The position numbers and the translations under genes were made by a program. Below, one piece after another: positions 1-10,250 of a stretch of DNA of 64,000 bases. The notes below the pieces were generated by a model. The model saw only the letters and a program-made list of their open reading frames with translations, had not been told where the DNA came from and made no database searches. This DNA comes from Anniella stebbinsi (Eukaryota; Chordata; Lepidosauria; Squamata; Anniellidae), in assembly GCA_029215795.1 (NCBI GenBank), contig JARDYH010000003.1:260125562-260189561 (forward strand). Direction: 5' to 3'. Each line of letters begins with the position of its first letter. Position 1 is the stretch's first letter.

Positions 1-959
1 TGCTCGCGACACAAGCACAGACCCCTGACCCTCACCTGCAAAGCCTCGGTGAATGCTTGGGGGCCACCTGCCCAGGTGCCAAAATTGCAAACACCCCCCC
101 ACATTGTGTCAATGGCAAGCACAATCAATGCAGGAAGGGGGAAGTACATGATTTCGGCATGCGGGTGGGCGGCTGCCAAGTGCTCGCTGGGTCAAGTTGG
201 GCCTCACAAGAGGCCTGGCAAGCTGGAAGGCAGCAGTGACAGGGAGAGTTGCCCCCCAGCTAAGCTCAGGTGAGTTCAGCCACCCCTACAAGAAATGGAA
301 CATGGGAAGGGACTCCTGTTGTCAGGAAATTATGCTGAATGTGAAATTGACAAGAAATCTGGGTGTTCTTGCTCAAGGAAAACCTCTACAAGGATTTGTG
401 GTGCACCTAAAAGAATGTCAGCGTGAATTTTAGCAAATTGCCAATGGCAAGGAAGAGGGTAATTTGCACATAGCTATAGCATGTGGCATTCCCTGTCATG
501 CTAGTCCTCTTTTGGGTGGCAAGCTATGGCATTGCACATCATCACCGCTACCGCTGTGCATCAGGTGATAGCGGCTGTTTCTAGTACCATCACACTAAGT
601 CAAGATGCTGCGCTGGTGACATTTCACTGGTCCCCTGCTGAAGGCTTTTCAACGCAAGTTCTTATGGCCAACCAGAAGCGAGAATTTGTAACTGCGGGAG
701 CACACACGATTAAAGGAAATCATAAAGTGACCCTGCCCCCAGTGATCTGATAGGAAGATCTTGAAAATGGGGTTGCTATAATAGTAACGAAGAACAAGTA
801 CCCCCCCACACACAGACACACACACATAGTTTATGGGATATGGGTTACAGGGAAACAGATGGATTTCAAAGCCAATGCAAAATGGTTCTAGTGTGGACTA
901 TTTGGTAAACAGTCTGAAATCACTGCTGTAAGCAATGAAATCTCAAGTAGCTTTTTATC
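1..959. other. Unassigned intergenic sequence
   Basis: I recognise no gene or repeat family here. Short open frames on the plus strand lack any recognisable motif. A short CA-rich patch lies near 800-829. The stretch may be unique intergenic or intronic DNA. Confidence 0.5.
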
Positions 960-1245
960 TGTTCAACTCTCTCTTTATTTTAATAAGATAAAATGAAATG
1001 GCAGCAACTCGCAGTCAGTTGACTGACGCAGTAGAGATATAATCACTTCCCGAATGAAGGCCGTTGGAAAAAAAAGGCTTGGAAATCTATAAATGACTGC
1101 ATTGCTTAGCTTTAAAATTTGCTTAAATTAATCTTTACAGTCCATATGGGAACAACAGCACTCTATCATGGCATAAATGTTTATCTCCGTGACATCAATC
1201 AGTAATTAAGCTGAATTATTTAAACCTCTATTGTGATTGTTGCTG
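960..1245. promoter_or_regulatory. Candidate conserved non-coding block (AT-rich, TAATTA-containing)
   Basis: This AT-rich block resembles none of the repeat families in the window. It carries homeodomain-type cores such as AGTAATTAAGC near 1201 and AAATTAATC near 1125. Such composition is typical of conserved developmental enhancers, but conservation cannot be judged from one sequence. This is a low-confidence candidate only. Confidence 0.15.
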
Positions 1246-1685
1246 CTACTGCTCAGTTCTCCGCTCTCAGAAGATGAAGCGGTCTTATACCCACATGGGC
1301 TCAATTCTTGGGGAGATGGCTGTAAAGTCGGAAGCTGCCTTTCTGAAGATTTATTTTTGTTTCTTTTGGAGGGGGGGTCTTTGGCATTTATAGCAACAGC
1401 GCCATCTCCTCCAAAAGCTGCAGTTAAACAAGAGTGCCGTATTTTTGGAACAGCCGACAGTTTAAAAGTGCATTGTGAATACTAACATATTCCAGTAAAT
1501 TAGTTTGCACTCATTATCATAAGCAATTACTTACTGTTTAGATGTTGCCGGTATTAAATTGGCAAGCAATTTGCAAGAATTAAAATGCAACGGTATGAAA
1601 AAAAAAATAAAGGAAGACGATGGAACCCTCCTGCATTCCAAGGCTATAAAAAGACGAAACTGTTTTGAAAGGCAAAGGACAAGTC
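1246..1685. other. Unassigned sequence
   Basis: No gene, repeat family or RNA is recognised. It contains a few A-rich runs. Confidence 0.4.
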
Positions 1686-1710
1686 ATATATATATATATA
1701 TATATATATA
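1686..1710. repeat. (TA)n microsatellite
   Basis: An uninterrupted alternating AT tract of about 25 bases. Confidence 0.95.
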
Positions 1711-1917
1711 GTCACATGTCAATATCTAAAGCAGGGACAGACAACAGACAGATGGGAGGTGTGGAGCTGGGATTCCAGACCACAGTCTACAGTACAAATG
1801 CAATATAGAGGACATTACTTGCACGTGCCCAGCGCTGAGCATCTAGTCCATCCTGCTGTTTTCCACATTGTCCAGCCAAGTGTTTCTGGAAAGCTCACAA
1901 GGAGGCCATGAAGGTGA

Positions 1918-2020
1918 CATTCATTCATTCACTCATTCATTTATTATAAGTATTTCTAAACTGCCCTTCAGTTATATTCCCAGGGAAGTTTACAAAATGA
2001 ACAAAACAATTAAGAGCACA
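1918..2020 (-). mobile_element. LINE 3' tail fragment
   Basis: A (TTCA)n-like tract followed by 'ATTTCTAAACTGCCCTTCAG' resembles the 3' end seen at 9057-9170 and 14824-14900, where the tract is (TTTA)n and the text is 'ATTTCTATACTGCCCAATAG'. The element therefore lies on the minus strand and only its 3' end remains. Confidence 0.5.
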
Positions 2021-2213
2021 ATCCTGATGGATTGCCGTCTATCCGATGCCCTGCAGCAGGAGCCAGGCAGGATGGGAGGAGGAGGGAGGCAGACATGTCT
2101 CCTGTTCCTCCTCTCCACCTTCAGCTAGACAAGCCTCTTCGCTAACCTACCTGACCTACTTTGTTGTGGGCGGGATGGGCAGTGGACAGGCTTTAAGATC
2201 CTGCGGATCCTGG

Positions 2214-2287
2214 GCTCTCCTCCTCCCTCCCTCCCTCCTTCCCTCCCCTCCCCCTCCCCTGTCTCATCCCCTTTCCCCTTTCCCCAA
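2214..2287. repeat. Polypyrimidine (CTCC)n low-complexity tract
   Basis: About 70 bases consist almost entirely of C and T on the plus strand, including repeated TCCC units. Confidence 0.9.
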
Positions 2288-2317
2288 GCTCTTCTGAGAT
2301 GGCTGTTGTGACCTCGT

Positions 2318-2508
2318 AAGAACATAGGGAGCTGCCTTATACTGAGCCAGATCATTGGTCCATCTAGTCCAGTATTGTCGACACTGACCAGCAGCAGCTC
2401 TCCAGGGTTTCGGGCAAGATTCCTTTCCTATCTGGAGAAGCTGGGGATCGAACCTGGGACCTTCTGCATGCAAAGCATGTGCTCTCTATCCCACTGAGCT
2501 ACGGCCCC
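2318..2508 (-). mobile_element. Ala-tRNA-headed SINE, near full length
   Basis: Read on the minus strand, the head (about 2508-2436) looks like tRNA-Ala(TGC): A-box TAGCTCAGTGGG, a TTTGCAT anticodon loop, and B-box GGTTCGATCCC. The body runs to the shared end 'AAGAACATAGGGAGCTGCC' at 2318. Such SINEs are transcribed by RNA polymerase III from the internal boxes and copied by LINE machinery. Related copies lie at 4947-5265, 46775-46945 and 55480-55880. This is the best-preserved copy. I do not assign a database name. Confidence 0.85.
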
Positions 2509-2591
2509 TTGGAAGAACAGTCACTACAGTTCTCCGCATAGCAGCTGCTCAGGGGAGGTGGTGGTGGAAAGGAACAATCTGATCTTGGATT

Positions 2592-2604
2592 CCCCCCCCC
2601 CCCC
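2592..2604. repeat. Poly-C run
   Basis: Thirteen consecutive C residues. Confidence 0.95.
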
Positions 2605-2840
2605 AATCATATCAGTGTCTACCGCTTCGGGAAAGGAGATCCATCCTGTCCATATATCTAAAAAAAAACTAGGGGAACTAAAAAGGAAGAAGGGAGAATA
2701 CATAATAAGGAGGGAGATGAACAAAATACAATGCTGTAAGTATTGACATGCGCACAACAATGCGGAGGTGGGCCTAGAATGCTGTTCCTCAAGCTGACCT
2801 TGGTCTTTCCCATCAACTGCTCCTCATCCCTTTTTACAAC

Positions 2841-2902
2841 TGGAGATGGCAGGCATTGAGCCTTCTGCATACTTAGCACATGCTCTGCTACTGAGCTAGG
2901 GT
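2841..2902 (-). mobile_element. SINE tRNA-head remnant
   Basis: 'GCATTGAGCCTTCTGCATAC' followed by 'TGCTCTGCTACTGAGCTAGG' matches the minus-strand tRNA head of the SINE at 2318-2508. The body is missing. It abuts the MITE that begins at 2906. Confidence 0.6.
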
Positions 2903-2905
2903 GCT

Positions 2906-3124
2906 CAGTGGAGGCTGGTGGCTCCGATTTTGGTGGGGCTGTGACTCCATTCTGGCTTCCAGTCAGAAGTAGCTGGTACTCTAAAGGAGCTGTCTAGGGT
3001 GCTGAACCCCATCCTCAAAATAGGTTCAGCACTTTGGGAGCTCCTTTAGAGGGCTGGATGCCTCTGACTGAAACCAAGAATGGATTCACAGCCCTGCTGG
3101 ACTCAGAGCCGCCTGCCACCACAG
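2906..3124. mobile_element. Palindromic MITE, CAGTGGAGGCTGG family, copy 1
   Basis: The left end CAGTGGAGGCTGGTGGCTC is answered near the right end by an imperfect inverted copy (GAGCCGCCTGCCACCACAG). The arms stay complementary inward: 'TCTAAAGGAGCTGTC' near 2981 faces 'GGGAGCTCCTTTAGAG' near 3036. The element is therefore almost entirely a hairpin with no coding capacity. Related copies lie at 17799-18019 and 55254-55388. A CAG terminus fits hAT-type elements, but I see no clear 8 bp target duplication. Confidence 0.75.
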
Positions 3125-3301
3125 ATGGTCCCTGCCCAAATGTGTGCATTGAGTGTCGCAGAACTGACTTTGGCCTGTCCTGAACCTATTCCCAGTCAAT
3201 CTTCATCATGCTGTTCAGTTCACATTATTAATGCTTGTTACGTTCTGCCCAATCTTTCTCCCTAAACTAAAGAGCACCAATCCTTGTAAGATTCCTTTGT
3301 A

Positions 3302-3302
<1 letters not shown>

Positions 3303-3345
<43 letters not shown>
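3303..3345. repeat. (AAT)n microsatellite
   Basis: About 14 uninterrupted AAT/ATA trinucleotide units. Confidence 0.95.
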
Positions 3346-4108
3346 TGCCAACTCCCTGATCATTTCAGTTGGGCTTTCTTAGTACATTTTCCACCTGATG
3401 ATCTCTTTTTTGAGAGGCACCACCAAGACTACATACACGCTGCATTCTTAACTGGGACATTTCGCAGGTGCGACACTTGAGTTTCGTAGTCAATCCATTT
3501 CCTAATCATCCTGAACATGTGGATGCGCATGTGAATTTTTCACGGAGATAAACGAACGTTTGGATAGCTGTACAAGATTACCTAGCAGAAGATTAAGACT
3601 GTCACGTTTGTTACTCCTTCCGTATCTCAAGCTTTGGAAAGCTAGAAAGTGGGACGAAGTTAGAGATGTCTCCTCGGAATGAACTGAAGCCTTAATGTAG
3701 TGTAAAAATCCACCTGAACAAATCAATTCCACCTAATTAAAGCCATAATCTGTAAGAAGGTCATGATACCTGCTATTAAGTACGCTCTCTAGACTTCTAG
3801 TGATATTCTTTCTAGATGTTCATTATAGCCATTCCTCGTTTGAAAGGGATGATGAGGTGATGATATCGTTGGGTTCAGCCTCTGTGTGTGTGACACATAG
3901 TGGCTGATGCCGGGATGCTCTCAGCGCTAGAAAAGGATTAATCATTTCCCAAAGCCAATGGAGCTGTTCCTGAGAATGCCAGGAAATCTAGGGATCTACA
4001 TAAAGCTGCCTCTAAAGCAGGGATGTCTGGATTTTGTGAAATCCATCCCATGTGCATTTCATGGATTGTGTCATTCATTCACAGACAGATTCAATTTTTT
4101 TTGTCCGT
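3346..4108. other. Unassigned sequence
   Basis: No gene or known repeat family is recognised in this stretch. Confidence 0.4.
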
Positions 4109-4225
4109 TGCGCCTAATCTACCTCACTGGGTTGTTGTGAGAACAATGTGTGGGGTGGGGTGGGGAGAGACAGAGAGAACCATGCACATTGTCTTGAACT
4201 CCTTGGAGAAAGTGCAAGAACAAAT
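4109..4225 (+). mobile_element. MIR-like SINE, 3' part
   Basis: 'CTACCTCACTGGGTTGTTGTGAG' is the typical CORE/3' segment of MIR-like SINEs, followed by 'CTTGAACTCCTTGGAGAAAG'. The same order is seen in reverse at 37166-37442. The tRNA head is missing. Confidence 0.65.
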
Positions 4226-4946
4226 ACCAGTCATGGCCCCTCTGCGCATCTTTGCTTCCACGCTCAGATTGCAGCAGCTTCCACCCCTCCCTTTAGCAGC
4301 TGTTGCTCACTTGCCGCTTAAGCGGTTCATACCAATATATGGAAAAGAATCCAATCCAACAGAGGCATCCTTGGGTTTTCGTGCCTTGAGGGGACCGGTC
4401 CTTCCCTTCATCCGATGTTTAAAGGATGGCCCGATGGGGATGGAAGGAATGGTCTTGTTTTGCGAAGCAGAGAATTCTAAGCAGCAGCCGGGAGGATCGT
4501 AACGAGCAGCTGTAGCAGGTGGGCTGCCCAACAGGCAACAATACCAGAGAATCCAAAACAAGTGTGTAATGCACTGTGCTGCAAGCAGGTGGAAAGAAAC
4601 CATCTGGACTGGGCAAAAGGAAGAAACTGTTTGGCAACAAAGGTGCCATTCATTATGCAAGAGTTTGCGGAAAGCAGAGGAACCTGCATAAAACGGGAGG
4701 GCGCTACACTGTTTGGCCAAGTTGCCAATTCCCCTCTAACTGGGAAACATCAGGAGGAACTCCGTTTGATTCCGTGGGCATTTCCATATGCCTGTCTTAA
4801 AATGTTTTGCGCTTCTCTCACACTATTTATGATAGAGATCAATGAGTGGAGGCTGCAGGGCAACCACTAGCTGCCCTCCCCGAGACAAGAGAAGTATGAA
4901 GAACGAGTGATGGAGCCATGGTCTGCTTTTAGGGGTTGTGGACTGT
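4226..4946. other. Unassigned sequence
   Basis: Several overlapping open frames of 75-160 codons occur on both strands, but none shows a domain, repeat or codon signature. I see no recognisable element. Confidence 0.4.
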
Positions 4947-5265
4947 GAACATAGGAAGCTGCCTTATACTGGGCCTGTTCAGACAACATGCTAAGCCATG
5001 GTTAGGCCGCTAACCCTTTCTCACCAAATGGTTACTGGACATGTTTAAACCGTGGTTATGTAGCCACCATGGTTAGGAATGGTTCACACAACACGCTAAG
5101 TCATAATGTTTACCTCAATATGCTTAACCACCATGGCTTAGCGTGTCGTCTGAACAGGGCCACGAAGTCAGACCCTCAGTCCAACTGGCCCAGTATTGGC
5201 GACACTGACTGGCAGTGGTTCTCCAGGGTTTCAAGTGGAGTTTTTACTACCATACCTGGGTACAT
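4947..5265 (-). mobile_element. Ala-tRNA-type SINE split by a MITE
   Basis: The SINE end 'GAACATAGGAAGCTGCC' occupies 4947-4970 and the body resumes at about 5162 with 'GAAGTCAGACC' and continues to about 5265. The intervening 191 bases are a separate MITE. Joining the two parts gives the expected SINE order (CTTATACTGA..GTCAGACC). The tRNA head is absent at the right. Confidence 0.8.
4971..5161. mobile_element. MITE, GGGCCTGTTCAGAC family, inserted in an SINE
   Basis: The ends are inverted copies: GGGCCTGTTCAGACAACATG at the left, and GTCGTCTGAACAGGGCC at the right. A left ACT (4968-4970) and a right AC (5162-5163) look like a 3 bp target duplication with one base lost. A colinear copy in the opposite orientation lies at 58935-59128 with a perfect TAT duplication. 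No coding capacity. Three-base duplications fit PIF/Harbinger-type transposition; the superfamily is inferred. Confidence 0.8.
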
Positions 5266-5354
5266 ATAGCTCTCAGTTGCATGTATACCTGGTTATGCTA
5301 TTGTATCATTTGTCAAATGCTCCTCCTAACCTTCATGTGTGAAAACAACCTAAA

Positions 5355-5453
5355 GCAGGGGTGAGGAACCTATGGCCTCCAGATGGCTGGGACTGGTTGA
5401 AGGTAAAGTCTGATAACATTTAAATGGCTGCAGGTCCCCCCACCCCTGTCCTA
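5355..5453. mobile_element. Fold-back MITE, GGTGGGGAACCTRTGGCC family
   Basis: 'GGGGTGAGGAACCTATGGCC' followed by 'CTCCAGATG' at the left is answered by an inverted 'GGTCCCCCCACCCCTG' at the right. It is related to the TTCCCCAAC/CTCCAGATG fold-backs at 35187, 53424 and 61549. Internally truncated. Confidence 0.6.
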
Positions 5454-6437
5454 AAGGATTCAATAGGAAAGTCATACAGGAAGAGACAACCAAGTTGTAT
5501 AAGTTGTGGTGAACATCAGGATTGCCGTGCCAAGTTCAAGCTATGATCAATCTTAACAAACAGTGGCTGACCAGATGCCTCAGCACCTGAACATGGTGGC
5601 AGTGACCATCTCCTTTTGTTAGAGTCCCAGAATCTAATAGCCAGCTATATTATGTTTCTTAAGTGTTAGCAGTAGGATCATTTCCCTAACAGAAGGGTTG
5701 ATTTTTTTCCTACATCCTGGTAGGGAGGAGAAGGGGGAGGAGGAGGAGGAGAAGAAGAAGGAGGCAGAAAGGATTAGAACACACTAATTGCACAAAGTAG
5801 AAGTTTCAAGCAACGTAGGTGGAGAAGTCATTCATTTAAAGGAAAAGTGAAACTTGAAATAATTACAGACTAATTATCTGCCTCTAACAACTGGTCATTG
5901 TGGTGTTAAGAGGCAGTCTAGTGTTAGTCTAGTGGAGTCATGGGAAATATATTTAATTTTTTCAAAGCAGCAATGTATATTTCAATTCTTGATTAAAGGA
6001 CAATTATAAGAAGCCCCACATATTAGAGCCATGAGCCACTTTACTGGAATTCAAAGAAAAAGGTAGGCAAATTAAGGACCTCACCATGCATACCCTTTTT
6101 TTAGGCATGTCACTAAGATCTTTGAAGCTTCCCGCTAAAAAAACATACAATATGAATGTTGCAAACACAAATATGGGTGTGAACCTGGTACACTTGTCAG
6201 GCGTCTAGGACTGGTTGCACCTCCCTGTTTATTGTACACTTGTTGGCAAACCAGTGTTTTCTCTGTGTGACTTCTGAATCGACTCAAGGATACAAGAGCT
6301 CAGAAACAGATTCTCACTTTACAAGAAGGTATAGACAAGTAAAAGGGTAAAAAAATATTGCAAAGAGTCTTAAGGATACTAGTAAAATCAGTCTTAAGGT
6401 AAAGAAGTCAGGAGCAAAGAATTCTGGGGTTTACATA
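5454..6437. other. Unassigned sequence with a GA-rich tract
   Basis: Mostly unassigned AT-rich DNA. A GGA/GAA purine tract lies at about 5722-5770. No gene is seen. Confidence 0.4.
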
Positions 6438-6660
6438 CGAACATGAGAAGAGCCATGCTGGATCTGACCAAGGCTCCATTCAGTTCAGCAGTTGGCTCAC
6501 ACAGCAGCCAACCACCTGCCTCTGGGAAGCCCACAAGCAGAACATGAGTGCAATACCACCATCTTGCTCATGTTCCCAACAACTGGTATAGAGAGGCATA
6601 ATGCCTCTGATATGGGTGGCAACGTATAGCCATAATGACTAGTAGCCATGGATAACCATA
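6438..6660 (-). mobile_element. CR1-type LINE 3' end (type A)
   Basis: The copy begins with the shared 3' end 'AAGAGCCATGCTGGATC' and holds only about 220 bases of 3' sequence on the minus strand. It is more diverged than its neighbour at 6662. The 5' part is lost, as expected of incomplete target-primed reverse transcription. Confidence 0.75.
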
Positions 6661-6661
6661 T

Positions 6662-6893
6662 CATAAGAACACAAGAGCCATGCTGGATCAGACCGAGGGT
6701 CCGTCTAGTCCAGCACTCTGTTCACACAGTGGCCAACCAGCTGTCGACCAGGGACCAACGAAGCAAGACATGGTGCAACAGCACCCTCCCACCCATGTTC
6801 CCCAGCAACTGGTGCATACAGGGTTACTGTCTCAGATACTGGAGGTAGCACATAAACATCAGGGCTAGTAGCCATTGACAGCCTTCTCCATGA
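6662..6893 (-). mobile_element. CR1-type LINE 3' end (type A)
   Basis: A second 3' end immediately follows the previous copy in the same orientation, beginning 'CATAAGAACACAAGAGCC'. It carries the usual 'CCCATGTTCCCCAGCAACTG' segment and is truncated in the 5' direction near 6893. Two head-to-tail ends suggest independent insertions at a shared site or a tandem event. Confidence 0.8.
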
Positions 6894-7705
6894 CAATGTC
6901 ACTACCTTCACAAACTGTTGTGATTACGTTTCTCCTCTTTTTCATTCTGATTCCTGACATTGTAACTGGCTGAAGTGTGAAAATGTTCTTACCAGAGATA
7001 AGGCAGGTTTCAATCTCAAGAGAAATTCATCAATAGGAAAAATTGATTAGAAATAACTAGGTAGATGTCGTTACCAATTCTTTGTCCACAGAGTGTCTGA
7101 TAAGCTATCTTCTGGGTGAGAAGTTTGCATTCTTTTAGGATTAGGGATGTCTTTAAATTTGAAATACACACAATGCATCAGGTAAGCCTACAGGCAGGTG
7201 TGTTCATGTGTTAACTGAATTAATACATTTCTTTAAATGAATGACTAACCTGAATTGGAAAAAAAATATGTAATCTCCTCTAATGAGAAGGACTTTAAAT
7301 GTCAATGTGTCAAGGATTTTTCTTTTGAATTTTGGTTTTGTAGCTCCCCAACCCCCCAAAAATAAATCCTGTGGGCAACTCTGAAGCTTGCTTCAACCTC
7401 ATTTTTTTTAAAGCACCCCTTTTCCATGAAAACTACACAAATTTAATTTTACTGCATGTGACTTGCCGAAAAGAGCTGGGGATGGACATCAGGTCTCTTT
7501 CCAAATACTCAACATAATTACTGCATAGTTTTGTAACAACTGGATCATACAGGTCAAAAAGATCATAATAAGACAGAACATTAAAGAAGGTACCTAACCA
7601 CCTCTTGTTAAAAAATAAGTGAACTGATGAATCAGATCAAAGGCTATCTACAACACTGGATATTACATCGGGGGCAAGGAAGTATAGGGCAGGGTATATA
7701 GATCT
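6894..7705. other. Unassigned AT-rich sequence
   Basis: No gene or repeat family is recognised. Confidence 0.4.
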
Positions 7706-7809
7706 CTGTCCCCATTTTATCACTATACAATCCTGTGAGTTAAGTTAGTCTGAGAGAGAGTGACTGGTTACCCAGTGAGGTACACAGCTAAGTGAGGACT
7801 TGAGAAACC
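7706..7809 (-). mobile_element. MIR-like SINE fragment
   Basis: 'CCCCATTTTATCACTATACA' followed by 'CCTGTGAGTTAAGTTAGTCTG' and 'CCCAGTGAGGTACACAGC' follows the MIR core in reverse. The tRNA head would lie to the right but is replaced by the LINE tail that starts at 7811. Confidence 0.6.
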
Positions 7810-7810
7810 A

Positions 7811-8032
7811 AATAATAATAATATTATAATAATAATATTTATTTATAACCCGCCTCTCCCTACGGATCGAGGCGGGGAACACAATACACATACAAGCATA
7901 ACAAAGTTAAAAAATTAAAACAAGAGAAACACATCATTAAAACATTTAAAATTCATCCGGATAGGCCTGCTGGAAAAGAACAGTCTTCACGACTCTCTTG
8001 AATTCATGAAGAATTCGTGAAGGGAGGCGCAA
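7811..8032 (-). mobile_element. L2/CR1-superfamily LINE 3' end
   Basis: An (AAT)n-type tail is followed by 'CCCGCCTCTCCCTACGGATC' and 'GAGGCGGGGAAC'. Its reverse complement matches the hairpin-like 3' end of the 2.75 kb LINE at 21223-21265, so both belong to the same or sister families. Only the 3' end is kept. Confidence 0.8.
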
Positions 8033-9056
8033 AAGACTAGCAAATGTATCGTCCTTTGGAAAACCAATTCCAGTTTCCCAGTGCTAATGTAGCCCAAACT
8101 GCACTACCCACACACAAGAGGGGGCCATTGGCAAACTCAAGGGTTTGCTGGGGTATGAAAAAGTGTAAGGAAAAATAAAACACTAAACTGGAGACCTCCC
8201 AAAATAGCCACATGATCACTCAATAGCATGGGATGTTGAGTATGTGCAGGGAAATGACAACAGAGAGAGAACAGAATGGCATGTTTGCAAAGGGAGGCAG
8301 GAGGAGGAGACACACTGATAGACAAAAAGTATAGAAAGAACCATCTAATTGTCTGGATAAGCCAATTCTTGTTTCACACTGAGAAGCTACTTTAAAATGT
8401 CCCCTAGACATTCCATCCCTGGGACAGAAGTGAAACCTGTCTCTAGCCATTAATGCAGAAAGCATATATTTCTTTTAATGCACATCCAGCCTTTCGCAAA
8501 TGACCGACCATCTTCAGTCAGCATAGAATTCTGATTGACTTGGAGGAAAATGTCCAAGTACATTTTCACAAAATACACAAGTGTGTATTTTCGGAAGTGT
8601 GCAGTTGCACAATTGGTTACTTTGAAGTGTAAACACAAATTTGGGAAATTGTGAAAGTTTTCCAAACATTGGGTTCCTGCTTGTGAATGGGACTGAGAAT
8701 TGGACATGTTCACATGATTTGAGAACAGGAACATGATTGTCATACATCTCAAATTTGAGCCTATATTTTGCCTGTCCTTTTCCAACATTCTAACCACTAC
8801 TCTACTGGAGAGTCTGCAAGCAATGCCTGACGGTGCCATCACCTGCATCTGGCCATCATGGAAATATTCCTTCTGAAGTTCTGTTCCAACTAGCAGCTGT
8901 TTTGGTAGATCTGTTTTCTGCGAATTTGTCTAATCCCTTTTAAAGACTGCCTAAGCTTTTAACAGCCATTTGATCCCCAAATCTCCCTAGCTGCCAGGCT
9001 CACTTGCTGACCGTGCTCTTACACTTAAAGAATCCCTTAAATTCCCAAGAACGTGG
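8033..9056. other. Unassigned sequence
   Basis: No gene or recognisable mobile element. Minus-strand open frames of up to about 130 codons have no recognisable domain. Confidence 0.4.
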
Positions 9057-9170
9057 TTATTTATTACATTTCTATACTGCCCAACAGCCGAAGCTCTCTG
9101 GGCACTTCACAGCATGACATTATAGGGCCCTGATATTTAAATAAATACTTCAGATAAATGAACAAATACA
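9057..9170 (-). mobile_element. LINE 3' tail fragment
   Basis: 'TTTATTACATTTCTATACTG' followed by 'CCCAACAGCCGAAGCTCTC' matches the 3' end of the minus-strand LINE at 14824-16350. Only about 110 bases remain. Confidence 0.7.
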
Positions 9171-9455
9171 TAATATTGAAGTCAACATGAAGCAGATGGG
9201 GAGGATTGGTGGGGGCACAGGTTTTGGAACACAAAACTTTCTTCCAAAGCTCCAGCATGTGCCTGCATCATCACATCCTGATAAATCCACCCAAAGACAA
9301 CTAACTAGATCATAGAAGAGTCACAAACTGGACAATTCCAACAAAACCATATAAAATTGCCAAAATCCACTTGAAAAGTCAAGTCCTGTTCATTCAAACC
9401 AACTTGTAAAAAATAGTCTTGTAGATCATTCCTATGAAGATAGGTAAAGTTTACT

Positions 9456-9628
9456 TAGGGTGAGCATATGAAAAGGAGGACAGGGCTCCTGTATCTTTTA
9501 TCAGATGCATAGAAGAGGGAAATTCAGCAGGTGTCATTTCTATGCATGCAGCACCTGATGAAATTCCCTCTTCATCACAACAGTTAAAGCTGCTGGAGCC
9601 CTGTCCTCCTTTCCATATGGTCACCCCA
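9456..9628. mobile_element. MITE, GGTGACCATATGAAAAGGAG family, with perfect target duplication
   Basis: The left end TAGGGTGAGCATATGAAAAG and the right end CTTTCCATATGGTCACCCCA are inverted copies, and the whole 173 bases fold back. It is flanked by a perfect direct repeat GTTTACT (9449-9455 and 9629-9635), which extends to eight bases (AGTTTACT) if the last A is counted. A 7-8 bp duplication and this end structure fit hAT-type transposition. No coding capacity. Confidence 0.9.
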
Positions 9629-9635
9629 GTTTACT

Positions 9636-10062
9636 ACTACTATTACTACTATGCAGTTATTTTATTTTTTGCAAGGGACAGGGAAGCAATGGCTATGCTG
9701 CCATGCTTCCTTATTTGGAGAATCAACTCAATCAATCACTGAATTGCCTTACCTGAAGAGAGCCAGTACAAACCCAACAGGAATGATTAATGATTACGTA
9801 CAAGAGCACCTTCTGCCTACATGCTAGCAAACAAGGCTTTCTGATTGCCTGCTGTTTGGGCTGTAAAAAGGAAAGGAGAGTCAAGACAACAGCCTATAGA
9901 AGAAAGGGAAAAGAAAGTGTATTGTCTTGCATCAATTTGTGGATTGCACACGGAATACAAAAGAACACACACTCCCATATACACACAACTCGAAAACAGG
10001 ATAGTGGGAGAGGGGTGTGCTGATGAACGTTGTGCAATGCAAAGGTAATTACTATGAGTTTT
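9636..10062. other. Spacer between two MITEs
   Basis: No gene or repeat is recognised. A short CA/TA-rich run lies near 9966-9990. Confidence 0.4.
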
Positions 10063-10069
10063 GACAGTA

Positions 10070-10243
10070 CTAGGATGACCATATGAAAAGGAGGACAGGG
10101 CTCCTGTATCTTTAACATTTGTGTGGAAAAGGGGAATTTCAGCAGGTGTCATTTGTATGCAGGCAGCACCTGCTGAAATTCCCTTTTCTACACAACTGTT
10201 AAAGAAACAGGAGCCCTGAACTCCTTTTAATGTGGTCATCCTA
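10070..10243. mobile_element. MITE, GGTGACCATATGAAAAGGAG family, with perfect target duplication
   Basis: The monomer begins CTAGGATGACCATATG and ends GTGGTCATCCTA, and is colinear with the copy at 9456. The direct repeat GACAGTA flanks it at 10063-10069 and 10244-10250. Two complete monomers about 440 bases apart with different target sites show independent insertions. Confidence 0.9.
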
Positions 10244-10250
10244 GACAGTA

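Noticed and set aside
1686..1710. TATA-box promoter
   Set aside because: It is a simple (TA)n microsatellite with no gene downstream.
2436..2508. A tRNA-Ala(TGC) gene on the minus strand
   Set aside because: A- and B-boxes are present, but the sequence continues directly into an SINE body shared with other loci, and the acceptor stem is not paired.
4023..4502. A 159-codon open frame
   Set aside because: Starts in a MIR-like SINE, has no recognisable motif, and overlaps open frames on the opposite strand.
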